Source: Synechococcales cyanobacterium GL140_1_metabat_312 (GTDB lineage: Bacteria > Cyanobacteriota > Cyanobacteriia > Leptolyngbyales > Leptolyngbyaceae). Taken from it: a DNA stretch of 48,702 nt. The stretch is taken from contig JANXWB010000045.1 of the NCBI GenBank assembly GCA_025351345.1, forward strand, positions 1-48,702, given 5' to 3'. The notes under the pieces were generated by a model. It saw only the letters and a list, made by a program, of their open reading frames with translations. It was not told the origin of the DNA and searched no databases. Positions 36,093-44,503 of this stretch are shown in pieces (position 1 is the first letter of the stretch; the number at the start of each line of letters is the position of its first letter). Made by a program: the position numbers and the translations under genes.

Positions 36093-37604
36093 TTAGTCCC
36101 AATCACCTAAGGTCTCGGCAGCTTTTGGCACCCTGGGCCGAGCATTGGGGTAGGTCGATCGCCCTGGCTTCGGCTTTTGTTTTTCGTCTGAGTTCTTCGC
36201 CCCATCTAAAACTGTCAATTGCGTTGGTTCAACCGCTCGATCGCCACCACGCCGTCTAGAAACCCCTTCCTCACTCGTTTCCTCCGCAATCACTTCGTAC
36301 AATTTTGCTACTTTTCCCGGAACTGATCCCCTCCGTAAAATTCGACCCAATCGCTGAATATGTTCCCGCATTGATCCCGTTCCTGAAAGCACTATCGCAA
36401 CACTCGCTTCCGGGACATCAACCCCTTCATTCAAAACCCGCGATGCCACAACAGTTCCATATTCACCCGATCGGAACTTCGCCAAAATTTCATGACGCTC
36501 TTTTACAGGCGTTTGGTGAGTGATGGCAGGAATTAGTAAATCTTGGGAAATTCGATACACCATGGCGTTGTCATCTGTGAAAATCAACGACCTGTCGCCA
36601 TAATGATTGGCCAGCAATGTCTCCAGAACCCTCAATTTCCCTTCCGTCCCAAAGGCAATTCCTCGCGCTTCTCGGTGGGCCAACATCGCCCGTCGTCCAG
36701 CCTTCGATCGGGCACTAGAACGAACAAATTGTTGCCAACCTTTCAACGTTCCCAAGAAAATTTTGGATTGCTGAAGAAACTCATTTCGTATTTTAACTAA
36801 TTCATCATAGCGATCGCGTTCCGAATCGGATAAGGTCACTCGAATTTGTAATAGCTCATACTCCGCTAGGGTATTGCCCGCTAATTCTTCTGCCGTTTTG
36901 CGATAGACTTCTGGACCAATTAAAAGATTTAAATCCTCATGTTTCCCATCACTGCGCTCAGGGGTGGCAGAAAGCCCTAATCGAAAGGGTGCTATGGAAA
37001 ATTCAGCAATCACTCGGCTAAAGTCCGTTGGCAAATGATGACATTCATCAAACACCAGTAATCCATACAAATTTCCCAATGTTTCCGCATGAATCGCCGC
37101 GCTATCATAGGTTGAGACCAAAATGCGGGTACGATCGCGAGACCCACCGCCCAGTAGACCAATGTCGCCCTCTGGAAATGCTGCCAACAACGTCGCATAC
37201 CATTGATGCATTAAGTCTAACGTCGGCACCAAAATCAAAGTACTGCACCCCGTTGCCTGCATTGCCAATTGGGCCAAATAGGTTTTACCTGCCGCCGTTG
37301 GTAACACCACTACGCCTGTTTTTTCCGCTAATTTCCATGCCACTAATGCCTCAGATTGGTGCGGATAGGGCTGACGTTCGATGACGGGAATCAGCTCAAA
37401 GTCTTGATAGTTTCGAGCTTTATCAACAATTTCTGTGCCCGATCGGTTCAGCGTCACCATTAATTCTCGATACCGCATCGCCGGAATTCTGAATTTTTCA
37501 ATCCGATCGTCCCACGTCGCAAATTCTACCCAAGCATTACCTTTGGGCGGTGGATGTAGGATCAACGTGCCGCGATCGTAAGTTAAAGTGGGAATTCTAG
37601 CCAT
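36093..37604 (-). CDS. SF2 DNA helicase, XPB/Ssl2-like
   Basis: This 503-residue helicase shows motif I LPTAAGKTYLAQL, motif II LLVFDECHHLP (DECH box), motif III RLGLSATPERSDG, and the C-terminal helicase motifs ASRVLNEGVDVPEASVAIVL and QRLGRILRRG. The N-terminal 90 residues form the damage-recognition-like part seen in bacterial XPB proteins. The tail is basic and Pro-rich. It probably translocates on double-stranded DNA in repair or remodelling. It converges with cbiD across about 55 bp and is divergent from the small membrane protein gene. Confidence 0.88.
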   Translation of the reverse strand: MARIPTLTYDRGTLILHPPPKGNAWVEFATWDDRIEKFRIPAMRYRELMVTLNRSGTEIVDKARNYQDFELIPVIERQPYPHQSEALVAWKLAEKTGVVVLPTAAGKTYLAQLAMQATGCSTLILVPTLDLMHQWYATLLAAFPEGDIGLLGGGSRDRTRILVSTYDSAAIHAETLGNLYGLLVFDECHHLPTDFSRVIAEFSIAPFRLGLSATPERSDGKHEDLNLLIGPEVYRKTAEELAGNTLAEYELLQIRVTLSDSERDRYDELVKIRNEFLQQSKIFLGTLKGWQQFVRSSARSKAGRRAMLAHREARGIAFGTEGKLRVLETLLANHYGDRSLIFTDDNAMVYRISQDLLIPAITHQTPVKERHEILAKFRSGEYGTVVASRVLNEGVDVPEASVAIVLSGTGSMREHIQRLGRILRRGSVPGKVAKLYEVIAEETSEEGVSRRRGGDRAVEPTQLTVLDGAKNSDEKQKPKPGRSTYPNARPRVPKAAETLGDWD

Positions 37605-37695
37605 GGAATCTAACTCTAATATCTGGCTCTAGTCTCTAAGTCTAGTTGTATTCTGGATTATACCGGACACTCACCCCCGCACCGTCCTTATTGAG

Positions 37696-38244
37696 ATGCA
37701 TCTAAATCTTCAACTTAACGCGATTGCCTGTCATATTGTGGCGCTATTGTGGATTCCGATCGCCTCTGGTCTTGCGCTGGGCGTTGGGAATTCGCACCTA
37801 GGCCACATCATGTTTATGGGAAGCTTGGCGATCGCTGCCGACTGGGACCATTCTGCAAATTTTACAGGTATGGCATGGCTTATAGCCATTGTTTTGGTCT
37901 CAATTTTGCTGATTATTTGGATGCCACTAACAATAGTCCTCATCAACCTCAACCCCGCTGTCAACGAGGTACGTTATCCCGACAGACTTATTTATCGTAG
38001 CGGCATCAATGCCTTTAATTGGTTGATCTCCTGCATCATTTGGTTGACTATCGCCGTTATTTTAGTCGAATGGCTCGATCGCTTAATTCCCCCACCCGAT
38101 AACCCCGTTTGGATTACTTGGAGCTTAGGAGTATTGATATTAATGCTTGCGATCGGACAGATCATTATGGCCATTCGCGCGTGTTGGGGAATTCTAGAGG
38201 GCAAATCTAATCGTTATTTTTTTGCATTCCCAATCTTACGTTAA
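37696..38244 (+). CDS. multi-pass membrane protein (DUF4870-like)
   Basis: This 182-residue protein has about four hydrophobic segments: IACHIVALLWIPIASGLALG, MAWLIAIVLVSILLIIWMPL, NWLISCIIWLTIAVILVEWL and WSLGVLILMLAIGQIIMAIR. The spacing and the NAFNWLISCIIW block resemble DUF4870 proteins, but I am not certain. Its stop codon overlaps that of the convergent kinase gene by 4 bp. Function unknown. Confidence 0.7.
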   Translation: MHLNLQLNAIACHIVALLWIPIASGLALGVGNSHLGHIMFMGSLAIAADWDHSANFTGMAWLIAIVLVSILLIIWMPLTIVLINLNPAVNEVRYPDRLIYRSGINAFNWLISCIIWLTIAVILVEWLDRLIPPPDNPVWITWSLGVLILMLAIGQIIMAIRACWGILEGKSNRYFFAFPILR

Positions 38245-40205
38245 AGCAGATCTTTCAAGGGTTCAATATTAAATTCCATTAAATTCCCAAGCCCGTTTGA
38301 CCAAGTAGAAATCAATAGAATCCGATCGTCAATCACCGCCGCCGCCGTCGGGTTTTCGGGTAATGCGACCTGAGCTATGGCTTCTCCATCATTAGTCAAT
38401 AGAATTCCCCTGCCTAATTGGTCTATTACCAAATAGCCCTTCGCCATCACCGCAATTACTTTAGGTTCAAAGGGCAGTTCCACACGGCGCACTTGTAAGG
38501 GTTGAAGCGAAATGAATAGCAATGACTGGGACCCATGTTGTTCCGTTACAATCAAATGCCGGGGGCGGGACGTTGGCCAAAAACGTTGAACCAAAATCTG
38601 AAGAGACATCTGTCCGAGAGCAGCGCCGCGACGATTCCAGACTTGAAAACAAAGACTAGGAGGCGCATCTAAAAATGAATCCTGAGAATCGACTTGAGAA
38701 ATCACGACAAAATGCCGAGAATCGATCGCCTGGATTTTTCGGATTTTTTGTCCCACAGGTAAAGTGAGCGATCGGGTCCAGTGGGGTTGACGTTGCTCAG
38801 GAAAAAACAATTGAAGTTGGAATTCAGTCTGCGATTCAGTCTGCGATTTAGGAATCGAACTCAATTCAACAAACCAACGCCCCATCGGATCAATCGACAT
38901 AAAATCGCTATTAATAGCCTCGATCAAACAAGGTCTTAACCATTCTTCATCGCAGTAATACAAATGAGAAGCTGTGGCAACATAACACCCCCGTGAACTT
39001 CCCCAAGCTTGATGAATTTCATCTGAAAATTGATGTGATTTCAACGGATCACCACCGTCGATCGCTAGTGAATTTACTCGGCCAAAATGAACTTTCGTTG
39101 ATTCAACTTGATATAAAATTGTATCAATAGGATGGGAATCACCCTTCGATCGTTGTTGGATTAACAATTGCTTAAGAGGACGGGGTATTGATTGAGTCGT
39201 GGAAGATTTCAACCTTAAAATCGGTAATGTTTTAGGAATAGTAGTTGAAATGACACCCTGAAGTGTTGTAGATTTTCTAATCTCTTCAGCCGCATCTATC
39301 ACCGCCTTTCGCATTTCGGTTGCATTACGATAGCGTTGACCTGGTAATTTTGCGAGCGATCGTAGCAGTATCACCTTCAAGGATTCGGGGAGTGATTCTG
39401 GGAGCCAAACAATATTCTTAAGATGAGCCTGCATCAGCGCTCCGGGAGTTCCTGAAAAAGGCCGATCGCCCATAATCAATTCATACATCAATACCCCCGT
39501 TGCATACAAATCAGCACTCACTGAATGCTGCCCATAGAATCGCTCCGGAGCCATATAAGCTGGAGATCCGCTCATTCCAGTACCAGAGGGTTTCGAGGAT
39601 TGAGTTAGGTCTTGAGCAAGTCGTGCAATGCCAAAATCAGCAATCCGTGGCACCATATTCTGCGATCGAACATCAAGTAAAATATTTTCTGGTTTAATAT
39701 CGCAATGAATAATATTTTGATCGTGAGCATGGGTTAATCCAGACAAAATGCCTTCAATCAGCGACAATGCCGTGAGTAAATGATGCGGCGAGTAATTAAC
39801 TTGACCCAAATTCAGACTGGCACGACTCTCCATTAACTGCCGTAAGGTACCACCCGCACAATAGTCCGTCACCAAATAGCGGTGATTCATCCAATAATCA
39901 CAAGCCCAACAGATCACAATATTTGGGTGCTGCAATGTTAACAAAAATCGTAATTCCCGCAGGAATTGATTGGTGGGGAACCTATCTTGATCTAATTCTT
40001 TTAAAGCAAAAAGTGATCCTGTAGCCCGATGAACCCCAAGAAACACTCTTCCATACTGGCCTCGTCCCACTAATCCTAACAAACGATATTGCGATCGGCG
40101 GACCACCGTGAGACGAGACAGTTTCAAGTTCTGATAAGCATTCACAGCAATTCTCTCAGCACAACGCTCTCTAAGCTCTCTAATTGCATTTTTTAAGAAC
40201 ACCAT
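38241..40205 (-). CDS. serine/threonine protein kinase (SpkG-like)
   Basis: This 654-residue protein has an N-terminal Hanks-type kinase domain (about 40-310). The P-loop is GRGQYG (47-52), the ATP Lys is Lys69, the catalytic loop is HCDIKPEN (Asp169; Cys and Ile replace the usual Arg and Leu), the DFG motif is 190-192, and GSPAYMAPERF is the activation segment. The C-terminal half looks beta-propeller-like (SRGCYVATASHLYYCDEEW; HFVVISQVDSQD) and has no membrane helix. Gene order matches the spkG end of the slr0144-slr0152 group of Synechocystis, reported there in salt response and photosystem II assembly. It is the last gene of a six-gene leftward run. Confidence 0.85.
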   Translation of the reverse strand: MVFLKNAIRELRERCAERIAVNAYQNLKLSRLTVVRRSQYRLLGLVGRGQYGRVFLGVHRATGSLFALKELDQDRFPTNQFLRELRFLLTLQHPNIVICWACDYWMNHRYLVTDYCAGGTLRQLMESRASLNLGQVNYSPHHLLTALSLIEGILSGLTHAHDQNIIHCDIKPENILLDVRSQNMVPRIADFGIARLAQDLTQSSKPSGTGMSGSPAYMAPERFYGQHSVSADLYATGVLMYELIMGDRPFSGTPGALMQAHLKNIVWLPESLPESLKVILLRSLAKLPGQRYRNATEMRKAVIDAAEEIRKSTTLQGVISTTIPKTLPILRLKSSTTQSIPRPLKQLLIQQRSKGDSHPIDTILYQVESTKVHFGRVNSLAIDGGDPLKSHQFSDEIHQAWGSSRGCYVATASHLYYCDEEWLRPCLIEAINSDFMSIDPMGRWFVELSSIPKSQTESQTEFQLQLFFPEQRQPHWTRSLTLPVGQKIRKIQAIDSRHFVVISQVDSQDSFLDAPPSLCFQVWNRRGAALGQMSLQILVQRFWPTSRPRHLIVTEQHGSQSLLFISLQPLQVRRVELPFEPKVIAVMAKGYLVIDQLGRGILLTNDGEAIAQVALPENPTAAAVIDDRILLISTWSNGLGNLMEFNIEPLKDLL

Positions 40206-40249
40206 TATCTAAGCGAAAGATCTAAGCGAAAGAGATCTAAACAAGATAC

Positions 40250-40909
40250 CTAAGCGCAAAGCACTGCCATAATAGAATCATGGGACTCGCGCTTTTCAAT
40301 CATCGACTCTACAGCATCAAGGCGACTACGGGTACCTATAATAAATGTATTACAGGTATCACCTAAGGATTCACAAGTCGTTTGAATAGTGTGTAAATCG
40401 CGTCCGACTAATTGGCTAAAGAATGCCGACAACACCCCCGCCTCAAGAGAGCAGGCTGGAACCTGGTAATCCGCTGGAGCGCTATTTGCAAAGGCTGAAT
40501 TGGTGGTGCGGATAAGGATAAAACCCCGTTGATGGTGCAGTTGATCAAACTCTAGCTTGCCCCAACCATAAGTTGCCCAACAGTCTTTGAGGCAATGTAG
40601 GAAGTCAGCCATGCTCATGTCAACAAGTGGCTTTTCATAATAATCGGTCACTTCATCCCGGAAGCGAATGTAAAAATTCTTACCCCACCAGCGTCCACAG
40701 TTAAACAATACCAGCCCAGCCGCTTGACCTGTTTCCCGCAGCAGACCTGAATAAATCGCCTCAATTAATGGAGATGGAATAGCCAATAGCCGATCGCCGC
40801 GACGATTTTCCAATAGTCCCATTTCCAGATCGCCTTGAACATAGGCTTGACTAGAATAGTAATGGCCAGGTAGACGAGGCTGGACGAGTAAATCAGCAAT
40901 GGAAATCAT
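40250..40909 (-). CDS. V4R-domain protein (Slr0147-like)
   Basis: This 219-residue protein has a C-terminal V4R (4-vinyl reductase, BchJ-related) domain: AAGLVLFNCGRWWGKNFYIR, YGWGKLEFDQL, SLEAGVLSAFFSQLVGRDLH and TTCESLGDTCNTFIIG, with the paired Cys typical of V4R proteins. V4R domains are ligand-sensing modules whose cyanobacterial ligand is unknown. It sits between the globin-like gene and the kinase, as in the slr0144-slr0152 layout. The ATG has a GGAG-containing stretch (TAGGAGCACATC) upstream. Confidence 0.82.
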   Translation of the reverse strand: MISIADLLVQPRLPGHYYSSQAYVQGDLEMGLLENRRGDRLLAIPSPLIEAIYSGLLRETGQAAGLVLFNCGRWWGKNFYIRFRDEVTDYYEKPLVDMSMADFLHCLKDCWATYGWGKLEFDQLHHQRGFILIRTTNSAFANSAPADYQVPACSLEAGVLSAFFSQLVGRDLHTIQTTCESLGDTCNTFIIGTRSRLDAVESMIEKRESHDSIMAVLCA

Positions 40910-40946
40910 GATGTGCTCCTAAGGGAAATTGAGACTTGAAGTAGTT

Positions 40947-41453
40947 TTAAAACAGGCCAGCAACGGTGAGAAGGGAGTCATCATTGATTATGGCTTCGGG
41001 TTTGAACCTAGATTCGACTTCATAGAGGAACGGGCTAATTAACCTCATTTGGGAAGTATTTAAGGCTTGGGAAAGCTGTTGGCGTAGGGCACTGTGGATG
41101 TGGCTGTCGAGGTCAAAGGTGTCATGAATTTCTATGGATTCTTGAAACCAAGTTAGAAAATGAACTTCTAAGTAGGCTAGGTCATCCATCAACATGGCCA
41201 TGGCACAATGACGAAGCGATAGCATTGCATTACGCAAGCTGTTTTCAAGGCGATCGATCTGTTCGGTGGGAAAGCATTGTTCTAAATCGTCAGCAATCGG
41301 TTGCATCCAGGTAATTTCTTGGTCGCGAATGGTGCGATAAAGGCGGGTGCGTTCTTTCAATGACGACATGTATTGGCTGACTTCTACGGTCGCATCAGGC
41401 TTTAAATAATGAGTCGCAGCGTCGTGAAAAAGCGATTCAATAACAGGCTTCAT
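40947..41453 (-). CDS. phycobilisome/globin-fold-like protein without bilin Cys (Slr0146-like)
   Basis: This 168-residue all-helical protein has YMSSLKERTRLYRTIRDQEI and then ENSLRNAMLSLRHCAMAMLM followed by DDLAYLE. This lines up with the phycobiliprotein core helix that normally carries C-x-R-D. Here the position reads S-L-R-N, so no thioether-linked bilin is expected. It fits the Slr0146 position of the Synechocystis group. It is likely a structural or regulatory helper. An AGGAG ribosome-binding site precedes the ATG. Confidence 0.7.
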   Translation of the reverse strand: MKPVIESLFHDAATHYLKPDATVEVSQYMSSLKERTRLYRTIRDQEITWMQPIADDLEQCFPTEQIDRLENSLRNAMLSLRHCAMAMLMDDLAYLEVHFLTWFQESIEIHDTFDLDSHIHSALRQQLSQALNTSQMRLISPFLYEVESRFKPEAIINDDSLLTVAGLF

Positions 41454-41487
41454 AATGCATCTCCTGGGAATTTATTATTCCAGTTTG

Positions 41488-41814
41488 TTATTCAAAAAAA
41501 TCAGAGAAATCACTCAGCGTAAATTCCGGTTCTTGAACCTTAGAACTAACGGTAGGCTGAGATGGGACTTCTATCATGGCGACTCCATCCCAGTTGACCG
41601 CTGTCATAAATTGGCCGATCATTAATGATAATGACAGGGGCGCATTTGGATCAGGACGTTGAAGCTCAGGACTATCAAAATTGATCGTTTTAGTGGACTG
41701 AGAATTTGGCTTTTGGGCAATGCCCTCCCAATTTACACTGCCCAAAAATTGCTGGACAGAAGTCTGAACCCATAGGGACCGATCGGAACGCATGGTGATT
41801 AATTCTGAATTCAT
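41488..41814 (-). CDS. small protein with a duplicated QF...VNWxG motif (Slr0145-like)
   Basis: This 108-residue protein carries VQQFLGSVNWEGIA near residues 20-33 and IGQFMTAVNWDGVA near 66-79, two copies of the same short motif separated by a polar linker. The C-terminus is acidic (FTLSDFSDFFE). I recall similar motifs in small proteins of the slr0144-slr0152 group. It overlaps the upstream V4R gene by 4 bp (ATGA), so translation is coupled. No catalytic residues are apparent; a protein-interaction role is inferred. Confidence 0.7.
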   Translation of the reverse strand: MNSELITMRSDRSLWVQTSVQQFLGSVNWEGIAQKPNSQSTKTINFDSPELQRPDPNAPLSLSLMIGQFMTAVNWDGVAMIEVPSQPTVSSKVQEPEFTLSDFSDFFE

Positions 41815-42530
41815 TTCAATTCTCCTGAACGAAGACGTTTCTCGATGTCTTTAGCGGTCGCCCCTTCATTTAACCAAAAGGACGCGGCATCAATTCGCTC
41901 TTGACCCCCTAGCAAAAATTTACAGTAGGTTTCGCCCATGGAATAGCATTGAATTTCAATACAACCCAACTGCTTTTTAACCATTTCAGTAAAGAATCCA
42001 GAAAACAACCCAGCATATAAATGACAAACAGGCTTGCCGACATCACCCAGGGTTCGCGCTAAAGCAGAATCAAATAAATTAATGAACATGAAACCCTGAC
42101 GACGATCGCCCATGTCTACTTCCCAACGGCCCCAACCTTGCGCGGTAAAAGGCCACCACCACGTTTCAAGCAAAAACATTAAGTTGGTTTGACGGACAGG
42201 ACGATCGAATTCTTTTTCAAACCATTTTTCAAAAAAGAACGCATCCTTCTGGCCCCATTCACACCCAATGGTATACATAATGGCCGCAGAGGCTTCCCCA
42301 ACTTCTTCTTCAAGTCCTTCAACTAACCCAATGATAAAGTCTTCTGTGGCAAAAATATTTTGAGCATCATTCCAATCAACAATAGTGCCCTTATCAGCAT
42401 CAAATTGGAAATAATCTTTGAAACTATAGTGATGATGATTTTTAGGATTATGAATCTTGGCGGGGGTTTGATGGTCGAGAATGAGTTTCATAGGATGTTG
42501 GATCCAGAGTAATTGGGGCACATGCAGCAT
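41811..42530 (-). CDS. V4R-domain protein (Slr0144-like)
   Basis: This 239-residue protein has a V4R-type domain: AAIMYTIGCEWGQKDAFFFE, WWWPFTAQGWGRWEVDMGDR, HLYAGLFSGFFTEMVKKQLG and CIEIQCYSMGETYCKFLLGG, with the paired Cys. Its N-terminus (YSFKDYFQFDADKGTIVDWN) is typical of this subgroup. The frame opens at 42530, but ATG 42491 (MKLILDHQ) is also plausible. It is the second gene of the kinase run and overlaps the next gene by 4 bp. It is a paralogue of the V4R protein at 40250-40909. Confidence 0.82.
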   Translation of the reverse strand: MLHVPQLLWIQHPMKLILDHQTPAKIHNPKNHHHYSFKDYFQFDADKGTIVDWNDAQNIFATEDFIIGLVEGLEEEVGEASAAIMYTIGCEWGQKDAFFFEKWFEKEFDRPVRQTNLMFLLETWWWPFTAQGWGRWEVDMGDRRQGFMFINLFDSALARTLGDVGKPVCHLYAGLFSGFFTEMVKKQLGCIEIQCYSMGETYCKFLLGGQERIDAASFWLNEGATAKDIEKRLRSGELK

Positions 42531-42574
42531 TCATGATAAATAGAATGCCTTCCTAAATCTGCTGCGCTAGGCTA

Positions 42575-43057
42575 TTAGTCATTGCCGAGCAAGCGACGAT
42601 TCAGGTCGAGAATGGGAAGAAATAAACTGGATTGTTGCGGCGTTAAGTACTGTTTTACAACATCTTGCATGGCGGTATAGGTTGCATAACAGACCTTTTG
42701 ACGGTTGATTGCACGGACAATGGTCTGAAACCACAACAAGCAACGTTCTCTCAGGGTATCGGGATCATCCATGAGAAGTGCTGCAACGGAGTAGCGCCAA
42801 ATCATAGTTACATCGCGTTTGCAATTGGCGGAGACATCTATTGTGTCGGTGCGTATAGTGTTAGGAGCTTGAGCCAGTACTTTGTCTAAGACTTGTTGGA
42901 TGACAATTCCCTCGATTTCTTGAAGCTTCTGATAGGTCTGAAGTCTCAATTCGTAGGTCTTGAGGTATTCAGGAATGAACCGCAATTCCTCATCAGTCGC
43001 ATATCGACCTTCTACGTTGAAACTCAGTCGCTGCATTTGACTCAACATGACGCCCAT
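42575..43057 (-). CDS. phycobilisome-fold protein with a possible bilin-attachment Cys
   Basis: This 160-residue helical protein contains YLKTYELRLQTYQKLQEIEG and then SANCKRDVTMIWRYSVAALL followed by MDDPDTLRE. The C-x-R-D (Cys79, Arg81, Asp82) is at the same place and in the same helix context as [12 protein letters not shown] of ApcD (Cys81, Arg83, Asp84), where Cys carries phycocyanobilin and Arg/Asp grip it. Length is that of a phycobiliprotein subunit. It is the first gene of the kinase run. Bilin binding is inferred; the protein could instead be an apo, structural relative. Confidence 0.7.
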   Translation of the reverse strand: MGVMLSQMQRLSFNVEGRYATDEELRFIPEYLKTYELRLQTYQKLQEIEGIVIQQVLDKVLAQAPNTIRTDTIDVSANCKRDVTMIWRYSVAALLMDDPDTLRERCLLWFQTIVRAINRQKVCYATYTAMQDVVKQYLTPQQSSLFLPILDLNRRLLGND

Positions 43058-43160
43058 TCCTCATTTCGCACAGTAACATTCTTCTTCTATGCAGAATGCC
43101 CCATGAAGATGAGTCGCTAACTGCTAGAGCCGACAGTTTTGTTAACTTTCTTCAATGGAG

Positions 43161-43177
43161 CATCATTTTAAATGATG
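43161..43177. promoter_or_regulatory. 17-bp palindrome upstream of the kinase run
   Basis: CATCATTTTAAATGATG is a perfect 8-bp inverted repeat around a single base. It lies about 105 bp upstream of the first gene of the kinase run and just downstream of the GH19-type gene. It could be an operator. Confidence 0.4.
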
Positions 43178-43209
43178 GTTGAAATCAATTCTTACCGAAA
43201 TCATTGGAT

Positions 43210-44154
43210 TCAGGCTCCTAAGACACGTCTAGCAATGTCGAGGTAGTAAAGCCGATCTTCGTAACCGTTGTCGCCACCATTAATCCGATAGGTAATGGTA
43301 TCAAAATCATCCCGATCGGCAAAAGCACTGAGGTTGCGGGTATTCCAGAACCATCCAGCACTGCGACAGGCCAGATCCGGGGCACTCAAGCGCTCAGGAT
43401 TTGCAATTAGGTCCGCCCCCAACGCATCCCCGCAGTCTCCATAATTTGTGCGTCCCGTAATTTGGATTAAGCCCCGGCCTTTAAATCGAACGCCATCGCC
43501 TTCTTCGACATTACCCAGATCATCGCGCCCTTCGTAGTCTTCGCCGGATGCAAGTTCTTCGAGGTAGTTGAATGATCCGGACTCATGGCAAAGCTGGGCA
43601 AGAAAATGTGCTTGACGTAAGGGCGTGGTGAGGTCAAATTCAGCTAGGGTTTCGACAACGTAAGGATAAAGCAATGTCACCTTATCGGGTTCTGCGCTAG
43701 TCACAATGTCGAAAAGCTGATTGATGGTGAAGTTAATGCCACTGCTATCGACTTTGGGAGTTTCGGCATTGGCTTTTTTAGCGTTGGATTCAAATAAATC
43801 TGCATAGGGCGGGGCATCCTTACTACGATCGCTTTTCCCCAAGGCAACCCGCAACACTTCATCTAGCCAGCCGTCTTCCGGACGAACGGTAGCAGGCAGT
43901 GCTGTGATTTTTTGTTGAATTAATCGCGCTGCTTTTTTTCGGGCTTCACCTAGGGCAATTCCCGGATATAGGGACGCATAGGGTGCTTTATCCCCCGGAC
44001 GAGGAGGTTGGCCATTAAGTTTACGAACGACTTCATCGGTTTTATAGTCAGTCGTTTCTAGCGCCCGATCGCCCCAACCCGTAAGGAGTTGAAGCAAACG
44101 ATCGCTGCCTTCTTTGCGCCAAATTTGGAGTTGATCAGGAACGAAAGATGCCAT
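43210..44154 (-). CDS. GH19-type (chitinase class I-like) hydrolase
   Basis: The C-terminal 170 residues of this 314-residue protein have GH19 features: AHFLAQLCHESGSFNYLEEL with the catalytic Glu, VRFKGRGLIQITGRTNYGDC, SAGWFWNTRNLSAFADRDDF and TYRINGGDNGYEDRLYYLD. GH19 enzymes cut chitin or peptidoglycan. The N-terminal 140 residues are unrecognised and hold a repeated segment, DKAPYASLY and KDAPPYADLF. No signal peptide is seen, so how it reaches its substrate is unclear. It is monocistronic. Confidence 0.82.
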   Translation of the reverse strand: MASFVPDQLQIWRKEGSDRLLQLLTGWGDRALETTDYKTDEVVRKLNGQPPRPGDKAPYASLYPGIALGEARKKAARLIQQKITALPATVRPEDGWLDEVLRVALGKSDRSKDAPPYADLFESNAKKANAETPKVDSSGINFTINQLFDIVTSAEPDKVTLLYPYVVETLAEFDLTTPLRQAHFLAQLCHESGSFNYLEELASGEDYEGRDDLGNVEEGDGVRFKGRGLIQITGRTNYGDCGDALGADLIANPERLSAPDLACRSAGWFWNTRNLSAFADRDDFDTITYRINGGDNGYEDRLYYLDIARRVLGA

Positions 44155-44503
44155 TGTTTTACCTCTAGGGTCTGCCCATAAATATTTAGGCGTGCGCTAA
44201 GTCTGCATTAGCTAAATATTCTCTAAAGTGGCCTAAGTTGCCAGAAGATCAACACAAAAATTAGGGATTCTAAGGTTAGGGATCAAACTTTTCGCTCATT
44301 TTCAAGAAGCTGACATACACTAATGAAGCAGGATGCAAATTAGCAATTGGAACTAGATATAGCGTTTTTAGATGTATCCTCTTGTTGGATCTTATAGCGC
44401 TGGAGTCCGGTCACGGTTGTCAGGTTGCGTCTCTGCACCTTATTGCATCGAGGTTCTTCTAAAAATTTCCTGTTCGTTGCCCGTCAACACCCTCAAACCG
44501 ATC

